Of a stretch of 37,499 nucleotides of DNA, positions 1-7,861 are shown piece by piece. Source of the DNA: DASWJQ01 sp036397095. Lineage in GTDB: Bacteria > Chloroflexota > Anaerolineae > Anaerolineales > E44-bin32. The position numbers were made by a program, and so were the translations under genes. Below the pieces are notes generated by a model. It was not told the DNA's origin. It saw only the letters and a list, made by a program, of their open reading frames with translations, and made no database searches. Where the stretch lies: the NCBI GenBank assembly GCA_036397095.1, contig DASWJQ010000023.1:1-37499 (forward strand). Reading direction: 5' to 3'. The first letter of the stretch is position 1. Each line of letters starts with the position of its first letter.

Positions 1-1041
1 CATATCCGCCCGGAACACCTGGCCCCACTTGGCCTTAAGCTCCCGGTAACGGCTCTCGCCGAGGAACATCATTTGCTTGATCGACTCGAGCTCTTCGCGA
101 TCGTGCATCAGGCGGTCGCGCGTGCCCTCACCTTGCTCGTCGACGGCCTGCTCGATCTCCTCGACCGACCGCTCGGCTTCGGCCTTGGTCTCTTCGATCT
201 CGGCCTCGACCTTGGCCAGCTCGGCATCGCGCTTCTCTTTGAGTTCGGCCTCTACCTTGTCCAGATGCTGCTTGACCGCTTCCTGGACGCGAGTGATGTG
301 ATCGTTAGAGATGGTCTCGCCCTTTTCGGCGATGACCGCGTCGATGGCCTTGAGCTTGATGGCGCTGCGGATGGTGCTGCCCACCTTGTCGCGCACCTCG
401 GCCTCGAGCCGTTGGCCCTCTTGAATCACCGGCTCGATCTGCGAGCCGACACCCTCTTCGTACTCTTCTTCTATCTGGGCTTTGCGGCCTTCTAGGTCGG
501 CCAGCTTCTCATCACGGGCTTCCTTGAGCACCTCAATCGTTTGCTGGCGGGCTTCGACCTCATCCTTGGCCAGCCCTTCGATTTCCTCTTCCAGGCGCTT
601 GAGGGCCTTCTTGCGAGCATCTTCATCGACGAAGGTGACGATGTATTGGGCGAAATACAGCACGCGGTCTAGGTTGCGGCGAGAGACGTCGATCAGCAGG
701 CCCATGTAGGAAGGCACACGGCGGGTGTACCAGACGTGGGCGACGGGGGCGGCCAACGAAATGTGACCCATCCGTTCCCGGCGCACCGACGAGCGGGTTA
801 CCTCAACGCCACACTTTTCGCAAGTGATCCCCTTAAAGCGGATATTCTTATACTTACCGCAATAGCACTGCCAATCCTTGCTGGGGCCGAAAATGGCCTC
901 GTCGAATAGGCCATCCTTCTCCGGCCGCAGCCGCCGGTAGTTGATCGTTTCCGGCTTCAATACCTCACCATGTGACCAGCTGTAGATCGTCTCAGGCGAT
1001 GCCAGACTGATCCTCAGCGCACGATATGCTTTGGCTTCCAC
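1..1041 (-). CDS. rpoC: RNA polymerase beta' subunit, N-terminal part (partial)
   Basis: Codes for the beta' subunit of RNA polymerase, which forms much of the catalytic cleft. The reading frame is open to the window edge, so only the first 347 residues are present and the catalytic NADFDGD motif lies outside. The start is read as GTG at 1041, seven bases after a GGAGG at 1053-1049, with an in-frame TGA just upstream. The N-terminus reads MEAKAYRALRISLASPE. The beta' zinc finger is visible as Cys59, Cys61, Cys74 and Cys77, followed by the typical ERMGHISLAAPVAHVW segment. A charged helical segment of about 150 residues follows, rich in Glu, Lys and Arg. The gene immediately upstream on the same strand is a histidine kinase, not rpoB. 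Identification is certain; the start is very likely. Confidence 0.97.
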   Translation of the reverse strand, partial: MEAKAYRALRISLASPETIYSWSHGEVLKPETINYRRLRPEKDGLFDEAIFGPSKDWQCYCGKYKNIRFKGITCEKCGVEVTRSSVRRERMGHISLAAPVAHVWYTRRVPSYMGLLIDVSRRNLDRVLYFAQYIVTFVDEDARKKALKRLEEEIEGLAKDEVEARQQTIEVLKEARDEKLADLEGRKAQIEEEYEEGVGSQIEPVIQEGQRLEAEVRDKVGSTIRSAIKLKAIDAVIAEKGETISNDHITRVQEAVKQHLDKVEAELKEKRDAELAKVEAEIEETKAEAERSVEEIEQAVDEQGEGTRDRLMHDREELESIKQMMFLGESRYRELKAKWGQVFRADM

Positions 1042-1117
1042 CCATCAACCTCCGTCAGGAACTCTGCCCAGGGCTTGCGCGACCCTCATCGAACAAACGT
1101 GCTACTAGGTAGGCAAT

Positions 1118-1168
1118 GCAAAAGAAGCGCATGAGGTACTTTTTCCCTCAAGCGCTGTCGCCGGCGCT
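1118..1168 (-). terminator. Terminator-like hairpin with competing hairpin in the rpoC leader
   Basis: In minus-strand RNA, GCGCUUGAGG (1155-1146) pairs with CCUCAUGCGC (1136-1127): nine pairs, one A-A mismatch and a 9-nt loop. UUCUUUU (1126-1120) follows directly, the layout of an intrinsic terminator. AGCGC at 1168-1164 can instead pair with GCGCU at 1155-1151 and would break the base of that stem. It could simply end the kinase transcript, or act as an attenuator of rpoC if the promoter at 1224-1197 is used. Confidence 0.5.
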
Positions 1169-1196
1169 CATTCTACTGATAGCCCATGTAGGCTTG

Positions 1197-1224
1197 ATTT
1201 TACCCCAACCCGCCCGGCTGTCAA
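1197..1224 (-). promoter_or_regulatory. Candidate rpoC promoter
   Basis: On the minus strand a perfect -35 TTGACA (1224-1219) is followed after 16 bases by TAAAAT (1202-1197), which predicts a transcript start near 1190. A second -10-like TAGAAT lies at 1175-1170 but has no good -35. Both sit just behind the stop of the upstream kinase gene and would give rpoC a leader of about 130-150 nt. Read by eye from consensus. Confidence 0.55.
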
Positions 1225-1237
1225 CCCTGAGACGGTC

Positions 1238-4200
1238 CTATTTAAGTGCTGGCTGGGCGCCAGCTACCAACACCGTGGCCGGGTCGAGCGGCACTTCGAT
1301 GAAGAAGGTGCTGCCAGACCCCAGGCGGCTGTCGAGTCCGACCTGGCCCCCATGCTGCTCGACGATTGACTTGACGATCGCCAGGCCCAACCCCGAGCCT
1401 CGGGTTTTCAAGCTTTCGGGGCGGCGGGCACGGTAGAAACGCTCAAACAGGTGAGCCTGATCAGCCGGCGCAATGCCCAGGCCGGTATCGATCACTTCGA
1501 GGCGCCAGCGGTCGTCGAGTTGCTCCGCCTCGATGCGCACTTTGCCTTTGCCCGACGTGTACTTGATAGCGTTGTCAACCAGATTGGCGATGGCTTGGCG
1601 TAACAGAGTCCGGTCGGCCAGCAAGCGGATACCATTGGCCGGCATCTCAACCTCCAGGCTGACCTGCTTGTTGACAGCGGTCGGCCGGTAATTGTCGACG
1701 ACCTCCTGGACGATTTCCGCCAACTCGACCGGTTGCAGTTCAAGACCCAGGCCGGCGTCGATGCGACCCAGGTCGAGCAAGTTTTCCACCAACTGCCCCA
1801 TGCCATCGATGCTATCAAGTATCTTGGTGACGAATTCCTTCTGTTGCTCGTTGAGAGCCCCGACCATCGAGATCATGGTCGAGTAGCCGCGCATCAGGGT
1901 TAGCGGCGCCCGCAGATCATGGCTTACGGTGGAGACGAATTCCGACTTGAGCATGTCGAGCTTCTTGTAGTAGGTAATGTCCCACAGGACGCACAGCCGG
2001 CCGGTTGAAGGCCGGCCAGCCAAGCCCAGCTGGCGGATCGACGCCGACAGCACCCGACCACCTTCGAGCTGGATTTCCGCCGGATCGTCATCGTCTGGCC
2101 CCTCGGCCAGCAAGCGCCGGACATCGGGCGAGGTGACGACCTCATCGGCTGGTCTGTCGATGGCTTCCGCAGGAGGAATGGTCAACACGGCGCCGGCCGC
2201 CGGATTGGCCAGCGTCACCCGCCCCAAGCCATCGACGGCAATGACGGCATCCGGAGTCACCTCGAGCACCGCACCCAGCCGCTGGCGCTCTTCTTCCGCC
2301 TGCTGGAAAAGCGCCACATTCGCCAGCCAGACCCCCAGCTGGGCGCTGATGATCGCCAGTAAGTTGCGGTCTTCCGCCGAGTAGGGCTGGCGCCGGGCGC
2401 GGGCCAACCAAAGGGCGCCGGCAAAGCCATCTTCGGTGCGGACGGGTGCGGCCATCAACGCACCCAGGTCATCGTGGATCCCACCCAGGTCGAGGACGGC
2501 GCGGGCACGGGCCGGGTTCTCAAGGGCAAACGGGCCCCGCTGCCGGCTAAGGGCGAGCAGCTGGCTGTCAAGCTGGGCATGGCCGGCGGCCCCGCCCGCC
2601 TGTCGCGCCTCGGGAGCAAAGGAGCCATCCACCGGCCCTGCACCGAGCGAAAGCCGGGCGACATCGCTGCCGGTCATGGCCCGGAGCCCTTCGAGCACCG
2701 GCGGGAGCGACTGCTCCAGCGCCAGGTCGGCGGCCAAGCTTTGGCTGACACGCAGCAACAAGTCCATCTGGTCGAGACGGCTCTTGAGACCGGTGCGCAT
2801 TCGCTCAAAGGCTCCGGCCAACTGCCCGACCTCATCCTCGCCTCCCGGATCGACCGGCCGGTCCAAATTGCCCTCGGCGATCGCCCCGGCCGCCTCCGCC
2901 ATCTGGCGCAGCGGTTGGGTCAGGCGTTGGCTGCTCCAATAGATGAAGGCAACGAAGATCAAGCCGACGCCCGTCAGCACGGCCAGCAGCCGCCCGGCAA
3001 TGGGCATTGCCGTCTGGTCAATCACCCGCTGGGGAAGCAAAGTAACGATACGCCAATCGGAGCCCGTCACCCCGTGCACCAACTCCAATCGGCGCGTCCC
3101 GTCAGGTGCCGAGCCGAGCACGACCTGACCGACGCTTGCCGATTCCAGTGGATAACTGCCCATGACCTGGGCCGGATCGACGTGCAGCAAGATTGTTCCC
3201 TGGCCGTCAACCAGGATGACCTCACCCTGCGCCGGCTGCTCGATAAGCGAGCGCACCGGCCGCAATAGCGGATGGTCGGCCAAGGAGGCCCAGCCGGCCA
3301 CGACGCCAAGGATCTGACTGCCGTCGGCGGCGCCGACCGGGGCCAGAAAGACCACACCGGCGCCCGATTCCAACCCCAGGGGACGAAGTGTCACTTCCTG
3401 GGGCACGCCTTCGAGGGCCAGCGCCAGCGGGGTTGCCAACTCCGACAGCTGAGGCAAGCTGCTTCCGGCGGGATGTCTGGCGATGACCACGCCGTCGGCG
3501 CCAACCACGAACAACTGGTCAAAGACGGGATCGGCCGCCAGCAGGGTTTCAAGCGGCTCGGTTTGCGGGTCGGCGCCCAGCATAGGGGAGGCCTCGTTCG
3601 CCAATTGGCGCACCGTGGCTCGCCCCGTCTGAATGAAGAACGGTACAGCGTTGCCCGCCTGTTCCGCCGTGCGACGCATCCCGTCGGCGAACAACTCTGC
3701 CACGGCTTCTCTGGCCAGCAGCCATTGACCGGCGGCCAAGCCAACGGCCGCCGCCACGCCAACCAGCACGACCGCCGAAAGGAGCCGAGTAGCCAGAGTT
3801 CGGTTGTACGGCGCCGCCCGCAACGCTGCCGGCTGGCGCCAAAGCTGCGGTCGTCGGGCGCGAATCAATTCACCCGTCCCGCCGGCCAGCAAGCCCTCCA
3901 GCAGGCCGCCAGCCAGGGTCGCCGGCAGCAGTGTCAGGGTGAAGTTCAATCCGTCATAGAGCGACCCACCGGTGTGAGCGAACAACTCCCCCGCCCGCAG
4001 CACGCCAAACAGCAGGCCGGCAATTATTCCGGCTCCAAGGGGGCGCCGAAACAGGCGGGCAGCCGACTCACGGTAAGGAATGACGAGCAAGCTGGCAGCC
4101 AACGCGGCTTGCAGTGCCATGCTGACCGGGGTCATCAGACTCCCGGTGATCCAGCCGCCGCGCGCCAGCCCGCCGGCAAAGGCCACCAGGGCCGCCTGGG

Positions 4201-4537
4201 GTGCCCCCATCAAACCGGCGGCGGCCATCCAGGGCAATGCACCCAACAGGCTGAATGCTGGCGAGATCGGGGCGCGGGGGACACCCGGCAGGGCCATCGA
4301 GCCGGGGATATGACCGATGAGAAGCAGTTCCGCCAGGGGCGCCACGAACACGAGTGCCAGCAAGAGACCGGTTTCCCCAGCCTCATTCGTGGACCGGCCG
4401 TTTGCCCGCCGAACCAGCGGTGGGACGATCAGGCTGAGCAACCAGATGACCATCAGAGCCAACTGCAGATACCCCGCCGAGCGGAGGGGCGCTGCCAGCA
4501 GGAATGCGCTGTCGATAGCCCACAATTCGATCGTCAT
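1238..4537 (-). CDS. Multidomain membrane sensor histidine kinase
   Basis: Hybrid-domain sensor kinase of 1099 residues that should autophosphorylate on His and pass the phosphate to a response regulator. Residues 1-225 form several hydrophobic helices, a polytopic input module. A helix near 252-272 is followed by an extracytoplasmic region (about 275-505) that looks like a Cache-type ligand domain. A second helix (515-535) leads to HAMP (537-590), then a GAF-like domain (600-745), a PAS domain (755-855), HisKA with the H-box VSHDLRAPLT and phospho-acceptor His873, and HATPase with N-box NLVDNAIKYT, DTGLGIAP and GSGLGLAIVK. All catalytic boxes are intact and no receiver domain is attached. 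The nearest receiver is in the divergent gene at 4674, a plausible but unproven partner. The ligand cannot be inferred. Confidence 0.93.
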   Translation of the reverse strand: MTIELWAIDSAFLLAAPLRSAGYLQLALMVIWLLSLIVPPLVRRANGRSTNEAGETGLLLALVFVAPLAELLLIGHIPGSMALPGVPRAPISPAFSLLGALPWMAAAGLMGAPQAALVAFAGGLARGGWITGSLMTPVSMALQAALAASLLVIPYRESAARLFRRPLGAGIIAGLLFGVLRAGELFAHTGGSLYDGLNFTLTLLPATLAGGLLEGLLAGGTGELIRARRPQLWRQPAALRAAPYNRTLATRLLSAVVLVGVAAAVGLAAGQWLLAREAVAELFADGMRRTAEQAGNAVPFFIQTGRATVRQLANEASPMLGADPQTEPLETLLAADPVFDQLFVVGADGVVIARHPAGSSLPQLSELATPLALALEGVPQEVTLRPLGLESGAGVVFLAPVGAADGSQILGVVAGWASLADHPLLRPVRSLIEQPAQGEVILVDGQGTILLHVDPAQVMGSYPLESASVGQVVLGSAPDGTRRLELVHGVTGSDWRIVTLLPQRVIDQTAMPIAGRLLAVLTGVGLIFVAFIYWSSQRLTQPLRQMAEAAGAIAEGNLDRPVDPGGEDEVGQLAGAFERMRTGLKSRLDQMDLLLRVSQSLAADLALEQSLPPVLEGLRAMTGSDVARLSLGAGPVDGSFAPEARQAGGAAGHAQLDSQLLALSRQRGPFALENPARARAVLDLGGIHDDLGALMAAPVRTEDGFAGALWLARARRQPYSAEDRNLLAIISAQLGVWLANVALFQQAEEERQRLGAVLEVTPDAVIAVDGLGRVTLANPAAGAVLTIPPAEAIDRPADEVVTSPDVRRLLAEGPDDDDPAEIQLEGGRVLSASIRQLGLAGRPSTGRLCVLWDITYYKKLDMLKSEFVSTVSHDLRAPLTLMRGYSTMISMVGALNEQQKEFVTKILDSIDGMGQLVENLLDLGRIDAGLGLELQPVELAEIVQEVVDNYRPTAVNKQVSLEVEMPANGIRLLADRTLLRQAIANLVDNAIKYTSGKGKVRIEAEQLDDRWRLEVIDTGLGIAPADQAHLFERFYRARRPESLKTRGSGLGLAIVKSIVEQHGGQVGLDSRLGSGSTFFIEVPLDPATVLVAGAQPALK

Positions 4538-4565
4538 TGGTTTTGGCGGCCCGGAGGCCGCGGCG

Positions 4566-4574
4566 ATTATAGCA
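4566..4574 (-). promoter_or_regulatory. Candidate extended -10 promoter of the sensor kinase
   Basis: The minus strand reads TGC-TATAAT-CG, a perfect -10 with the extended TG dinucleotide. The predicted transcript start is near 4559, about 22 nt before the ATG at 4537. The sequence 17 bases upstream (CTGGTC) is a poor -35, as is common with extended -10 promoters. No convincing promoter was seen for the divergent gene at 4674. Confidence 0.5.
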
Positions 4575-4673
4575 TCGGGCGCCAGCGAGACCAGTGGGCT
4601 TTCCTTGCTAGCTTGAATCAGTTATCCTAGGAGCCGCAGAAGCGGGCCCTCGCGGCGCAGCTCAGGAGCCCCC

Positions 4674-5828
4674 ATGTCCGACAAAATCCTGATTGTCGAC
4701 GACGATGTCGACACACTAAAGCTTGTGGGCTTAATGCTGGAACGACAGGGATACAACATCTCGGTCGCCAGCAACGGTGTCCAGGGGCTGCGTAAGGCCG
4801 CCTCGGACAAGCCCGATCTCATCTTGCTCGATGTCATGATGCCAGATATGGATGGCTACGAGGTGACGCAGCGACTGCGCAGCGACCCGAGCCTGGCGCA
4901 CATCCCCATCATCATGTTCACCGCCAAATCAATGGTCGACGATAAAGTGGCCGGATTCGAAGCCGGGGTTGACGACTACCTGACCAAACCAACCCACCCC
5001 GCTGAATTAACGGCGCACGTCAAGGCCGTACTGGCGCGCTCGTCCCAGTCCAAAGCGGCCCCGCCAACCAGTGAGAAAGCGACCGTGATCGGATTTCTCG
5101 GAGCGCGCGGCGGCTTGGGCACGACTACCACCGCCATCAATGCCGCCATCGCTCTGCAGAACCGTGGCCACGACGTTATCCTGGCCGAGATGAACCCCGG
5201 CCGCGCCAGCTTGCGGCTCGATCTCAACCTGGAACGCGGGTCGGGCCTGGCCAATTTGCTGACACGTTCGCTGAAAGATATCCACCTTCGCTCGGTCGAA
5301 ACTGAGTTGGTCAATCATAAGTCGGGCGTCCGTCTGCTGATGGCCGACTACCGGCCAACCGAGGTTGAGCTGGCCCAGGCGGTCCCGCAAATGGAAGCCA
5401 TTGTCAGCAATCTAGGGGCGATGGCGACTGCCATCTTGCTCGATTTCGGCTCGGGCCTGCCGGTCTACCTCAAGCCCCTGCTGGACCTGACCGACCGCTT
5501 GGTCATCGTCGGCGAACCGCTTTATCCGAGCAACCGCTTTGCCTTGGCGCTGGTCGATGAGCTCGAGTCATCCGGCTATGGCCGGCACAAGATGAGCGTG
5601 GTGCTCGTGACCAAGTCCCGCACCAGCCTGCAGATCCCGTGGCGCCAGGTGCAGGCCGACCTCGGCGTCGAACTGGCAGGAATCTTCCCGCCAGCCGCCG
5701 AGCAGTCCCACCAGGCGGCCCAAACGGGCACGCCACTGGTGATGATGGAACAGAACAGCCTGCTTACCGACCAGATCCAGCAAATGGCCGAAAACCTGGC
5801 GAACTACCTGCAACCGGTCCGAGGCTAA
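4674..5828 (+). CDS. Receiver domain fused to CpaE/TadZ-like MinD-family ATPase
   Basis: 384 residues. Residues 1-120 are a complete receiver domain: acidic pair at Asp9-Asp10, phospho-acceptor Asp53 in LLDVMMPDMDG, Thr83 and Lys105. After a short linker, residues 137-384 are a SIMIBI ATPase of the CpaE/TadZ type, proteins that place Flp/Tad pili at the cell pole. The P-loop is degenerate: at 143-152 it reads GARGGLGTTT, with Arg in place of the signature Lys and Thr in place of the catalytic Lys. Atypical P-loops are known in TadZ. No other Tad pilus gene is in the window, so the pilus role is not supported locally. The start follows an AGGAG at 4663-4667. The sirtuin gene begins 8 bp after the stop. 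A polarity or scaffold output for a two-component pathway is possible (inference). Confidence 0.85.
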   Translation: MSDKILIVDDDVDTLKLVGLMLERQGYNISVASNGVQGLRKAASDKPDLILLDVMMPDMDGYEVTQRLRSDPSLAHIPIIMFTAKSMVDDKVAGFEAGVDDYLTKPTHPAELTAHVKAVLARSSQSKAAPPTSEKATVIGFLGARGGLGTTTTAINAAIALQNRGHDVILAEMNPGRASLRLDLNLERGSGLANLLTRSLKDIHLRSVETELVNHKSGVRLLMADYRPTEVELAQAVPQMEAIVSNLGAMATAILLDFGSGLPVYLKPLLDLTDRLVIVGEPLYPSNRFALALVDELESSGYGRHKMSVVLVTKSRTSLQIPWRQVQADLGVELAGIFPPAAEQSHQAAQTGTPLVMMEQNSLLTDQIQQMAENLANYLQPVRG

Positions 5829-5836
5829 CCAACCAC

Positions 5837-6613
5837 TTGGGCGCCTCCGGCTTCAACCAGGATCTGCGCCGCGCCGCTGAGCTCTTAACCGCCGCCCAGC
5901 GCACCGTCGCCCTGACCGGCGCCGGTATCTCAACCCCATCGGGCATCCCCGACTTCCGCTCAACCAAAGACGGCCTCTGGCATCAGCACGACCCAATGGA
6001 GGTCGCTTCGCTGACCGCATTTCGCTACCAGCCTGAGCGCTTCTTCGCCTGGGTCCGGCCGTTGGCCCAGAACATCCTGGCGGCCCAACCCAACGCGGCC
6101 CATAAGGCCTTGGCCGAGCTTGAGGCCGCCGGCCGACTGCGGGCCGTGATCACGCAAAACATCGACGACCTGCACCGCCGGGCCGGCTCAATCGCCGTCT
6201 ACGAACTGCATGGTCACCTGCGTCAGGCAACCTGTATCCTCTGCTTCCGGCGGTATCCCAGCTCTCGCTTGATGGCCGACTTCGCTGACCTGGGTGAGAT
6301 CCCCAGGTGCCGGGCCTGTGGCGGCACGCTCAAGCCTGAAGTCGTGCTGTTTGGCGAACAGCTGCCCTATTTCGTGGTCCAAGAAGCCAAAGCCTTGATC
6401 GCCCGCAGCGATTTGGTGTTGGTCATCGGTTCGTCGCTCGAAGTGACGCCCGCGGCCGTGTTCCCGGTGCAAGCGCTCAATGCCGGCGCCCGGCTGATTA
6501 TCATTAACCGGGATCCCACCTACCTCGACGATCGGGCGGACGTGGTTTTCCGCCAGGATGTGGCCGAGGTCGTACCCGCGCTGGTGCAGGAGGTCATGCG
6601 TGGCCAAGGCTGA
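5837..6613 (+). CDS. NAD-dependent protein deacylase, Sir2 family
   Basis: Class III deacylase that removes acyl groups from lysine using NAD, releasing nicotinamide and O-acetyl-ADP-ribose. Seen here: GAGIS at residues 28-32, PDFRS, TQNIDDLH, catalytic His125 in ELHG, a zinc site of Cys133/Cys136 and Cys158/Cys161, and GSSLEV near the C-terminus. The length of 258 residues from TTG at 5837 fits bacterial sirtuins (about 230-260). The frame is open further upstream inside the preceding gene, but no ATG or well-placed ribosome site suggests a longer product, so TTG is the best guess. It sits 8 bp after the CpaE-like gene and overlaps the next kinase by 14 bp, so the three are probably co-transcribed. 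Whether it acts on acetyl or longer acyl groups is not clear from motifs. Confidence 0.9.
   Translation: MGASGFNQDLRRAAELLTAAQRTVALTGAGISTPSGIPDFRSTKDGLWHQHDPMEVASLTAFRYQPERFFAWVRPLAQNILAAQPNAAHKALAELEAAGRLRAVITQNIDDLHRRAGSIAVYELHGHLRQATCILCFRRYPSSRLMADFADLGEIPRCRACGGTLKPEVVLFGEQLPYFVVQEAKALIARSDLVLVIGSSLEVTPAAVFPVQALNAGARLIIINRDPTYLDDRADVVFRQDVAEVVPALVQEVMRGQG
6588..6593 (+). promoter_or_regulatory. Ribosome-binding site fixing the kinase start at 6600
   Basis: A full AGGAGG ends six bases before GTG at 6600 and lies inside the end of the sirtuin gene. It selects this GTG over the in-frame ATG at 6558, which would add 14 residues unlike any kinase N-terminus. Confidence 0.7.
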
Positions 6614-7859
6614 CGACCGCAACGAACGCGAAGAATCCGCCATCCGCAACTATCCACAGCTGGTGCGTAAGTACGCCCGGCTGCTCGAAGTAACCCAGCA
6701 ACTTGTCTCAACGCTCGAACTGCAGGCTCTGCTGGACTCGATCGTGGAGGCGGCCAAGGAGCTGACCGAATGTGAGGCGGCATCGCTTCTCCTATTTGAT
6801 CCCCAGACCAATCATCTTTACTTCGAAGCGGCCACCGGCAACTTGATCGATGGCGCCCTCGGCACGGCCATCCCGGTTGAAAGCAGCATCGCCGGCTGGG
6901 TTTTCTCCTCCAGCGAACCGCTGGTGGTGGATGACGCGTTGCGCGATCCACGCTTCTTTCGGGAAGTTGATGTGCTCAACCGCTTCCAGACCCGCACCAT
7001 TCTGGGCGTGCCCCTGCGCACCAAGGACAAAGCCTTCGGTGTGATCGAGGCGGTCAACAAACTATCAGGCACCTTCGATGAGGACGACGTGCGCGTCCTG
7101 CAGACCCTGGCCGCCCAGGCTGCAATTGCCATCGAGAATACCCGGCTATTCCAGCAGAGCGACCTGATTGCGGAGATGGTCCATGAGCTGCGAACGCCGC
7201 TGGGCGCCCTGACGGCGGCCGCCCACCTGCTTCAGCGGCCTGACCTGCCCGAGGATCAACGTAACAACCTTAGCCAGACGATCTATAAGGAAGTCGAGCG
7301 CCTGAACGGAATGGCGGCCGATTTCCTTGAGCTGGCCCGCCTTGAATCTGGCCGCGTGCGTTTCGTGCGCGAGCCGGTCCACCTGGGTGGACTCATCGGC
7401 GAGTGCATTGAGATCCTGCGGCCGCAGGCCGACGAGCTAGGGATCACGCTCGAGAGCGACCTCGACGCGAGCCTGGTGCCGGTCCCGGGTGACCGCAACC
7501 GGCTCAAGCAGGTCTTCCTCAACTTGCTGACAAACGCCATCAAATACAACAAGCCGAACGGCTCGGTGCGGATTGTTTTGACCAAGGAGGGGGATCAACT
7601 GGTGGCGGCGGTGACGGATAAGGGCAAGGGGATCCCGGCCGACAGCCTGCCACACATTTTTGAGCGCTTCTACCGGGTGCCCGACCTTGAAGGCCACGTC
7701 GGCGGGACAGGCTTGGGACTGGCCATCGCCAAGCGTATCACCGAGGCGCACCAGGGGACGATCGATCTGCGGAGCGATGTTGGCGTAGGCAGCACCTTCA
7801 CGATCCGTCTGCCGGCCGGCAGTCCCAGCGCCGGCTACGACACCCGGCCCATCCTGTAG
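6600..7859 (+). CDS. Soluble GAF-domain sensor histidine kinase
   Basis: 419 residues with no membrane segment, so a cytoplasmic sensor. Residues 1-35 are a charged helix. A GAF domain (about 38-185) with a SIAGWVFSSSEPLVVDD-type core would bind a small molecule or chromophore; no obvious bilin-binding Cys was noticed. HisKA has phospho-acceptor His195 in MVHELRTPLG. The ATPase domain has NLLTNAIKYN, TDKGKGIP and GGTGLGLAIAKR. It overlaps the sirtuin gene by 14 bp and probably shares a transcript with the receiver-CpaE protein, its most likely local phosphorylation target (inference). It ends two bases before the converging mutL, so no separate terminator fits between them. Confidence 0.92.
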   Translation: MAKADDRNEREESAIRNYPQLVRKYARLLEVTQQLVSTLELQALLDSIVEAAKELTECEAASLLLFDPQTNHLYFEAATGNLIDGALGTAIPVESSIAGWVFSSSEPLVVDDALRDPRFFREVDVLNRFQTRTILGVPLRTKDKAFGVIEAVNKLSGTFDEDDVRVLQTLAAQAAIAIENTRLFQQSDLIAEMVHELRTPLGALTAAAHLLQRPDLPEDQRNNLSQTIYKEVERLNGMAADFLELARLESGRVRFVREPVHLGGLIGECIEILRPQADELGITLESDLDASLVPVPGDRNRLKQVFLNLLTNAIKYNKPNGSVRIVLTKEGDQLVAAVTDKGKGIPADSLPHIFERFYRVPDLEGHVGGTGLGLAIAKRITEAHQGTIDLRSDVGVGSTFTIRLPAGSPSAGYDTRPIL

Positions 7860-7861
7860 CT

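Noticed and set aside
3272..4630. Long open frame antisense to the sensor kinase (plus strand, about 450 codons)
   Set aside because: It is rich in Gln, Gly, Arg and His with no motif, as expected from the opposite strand of a GC-rich gene with strong codon bias. The kinase frame has all family motifs.
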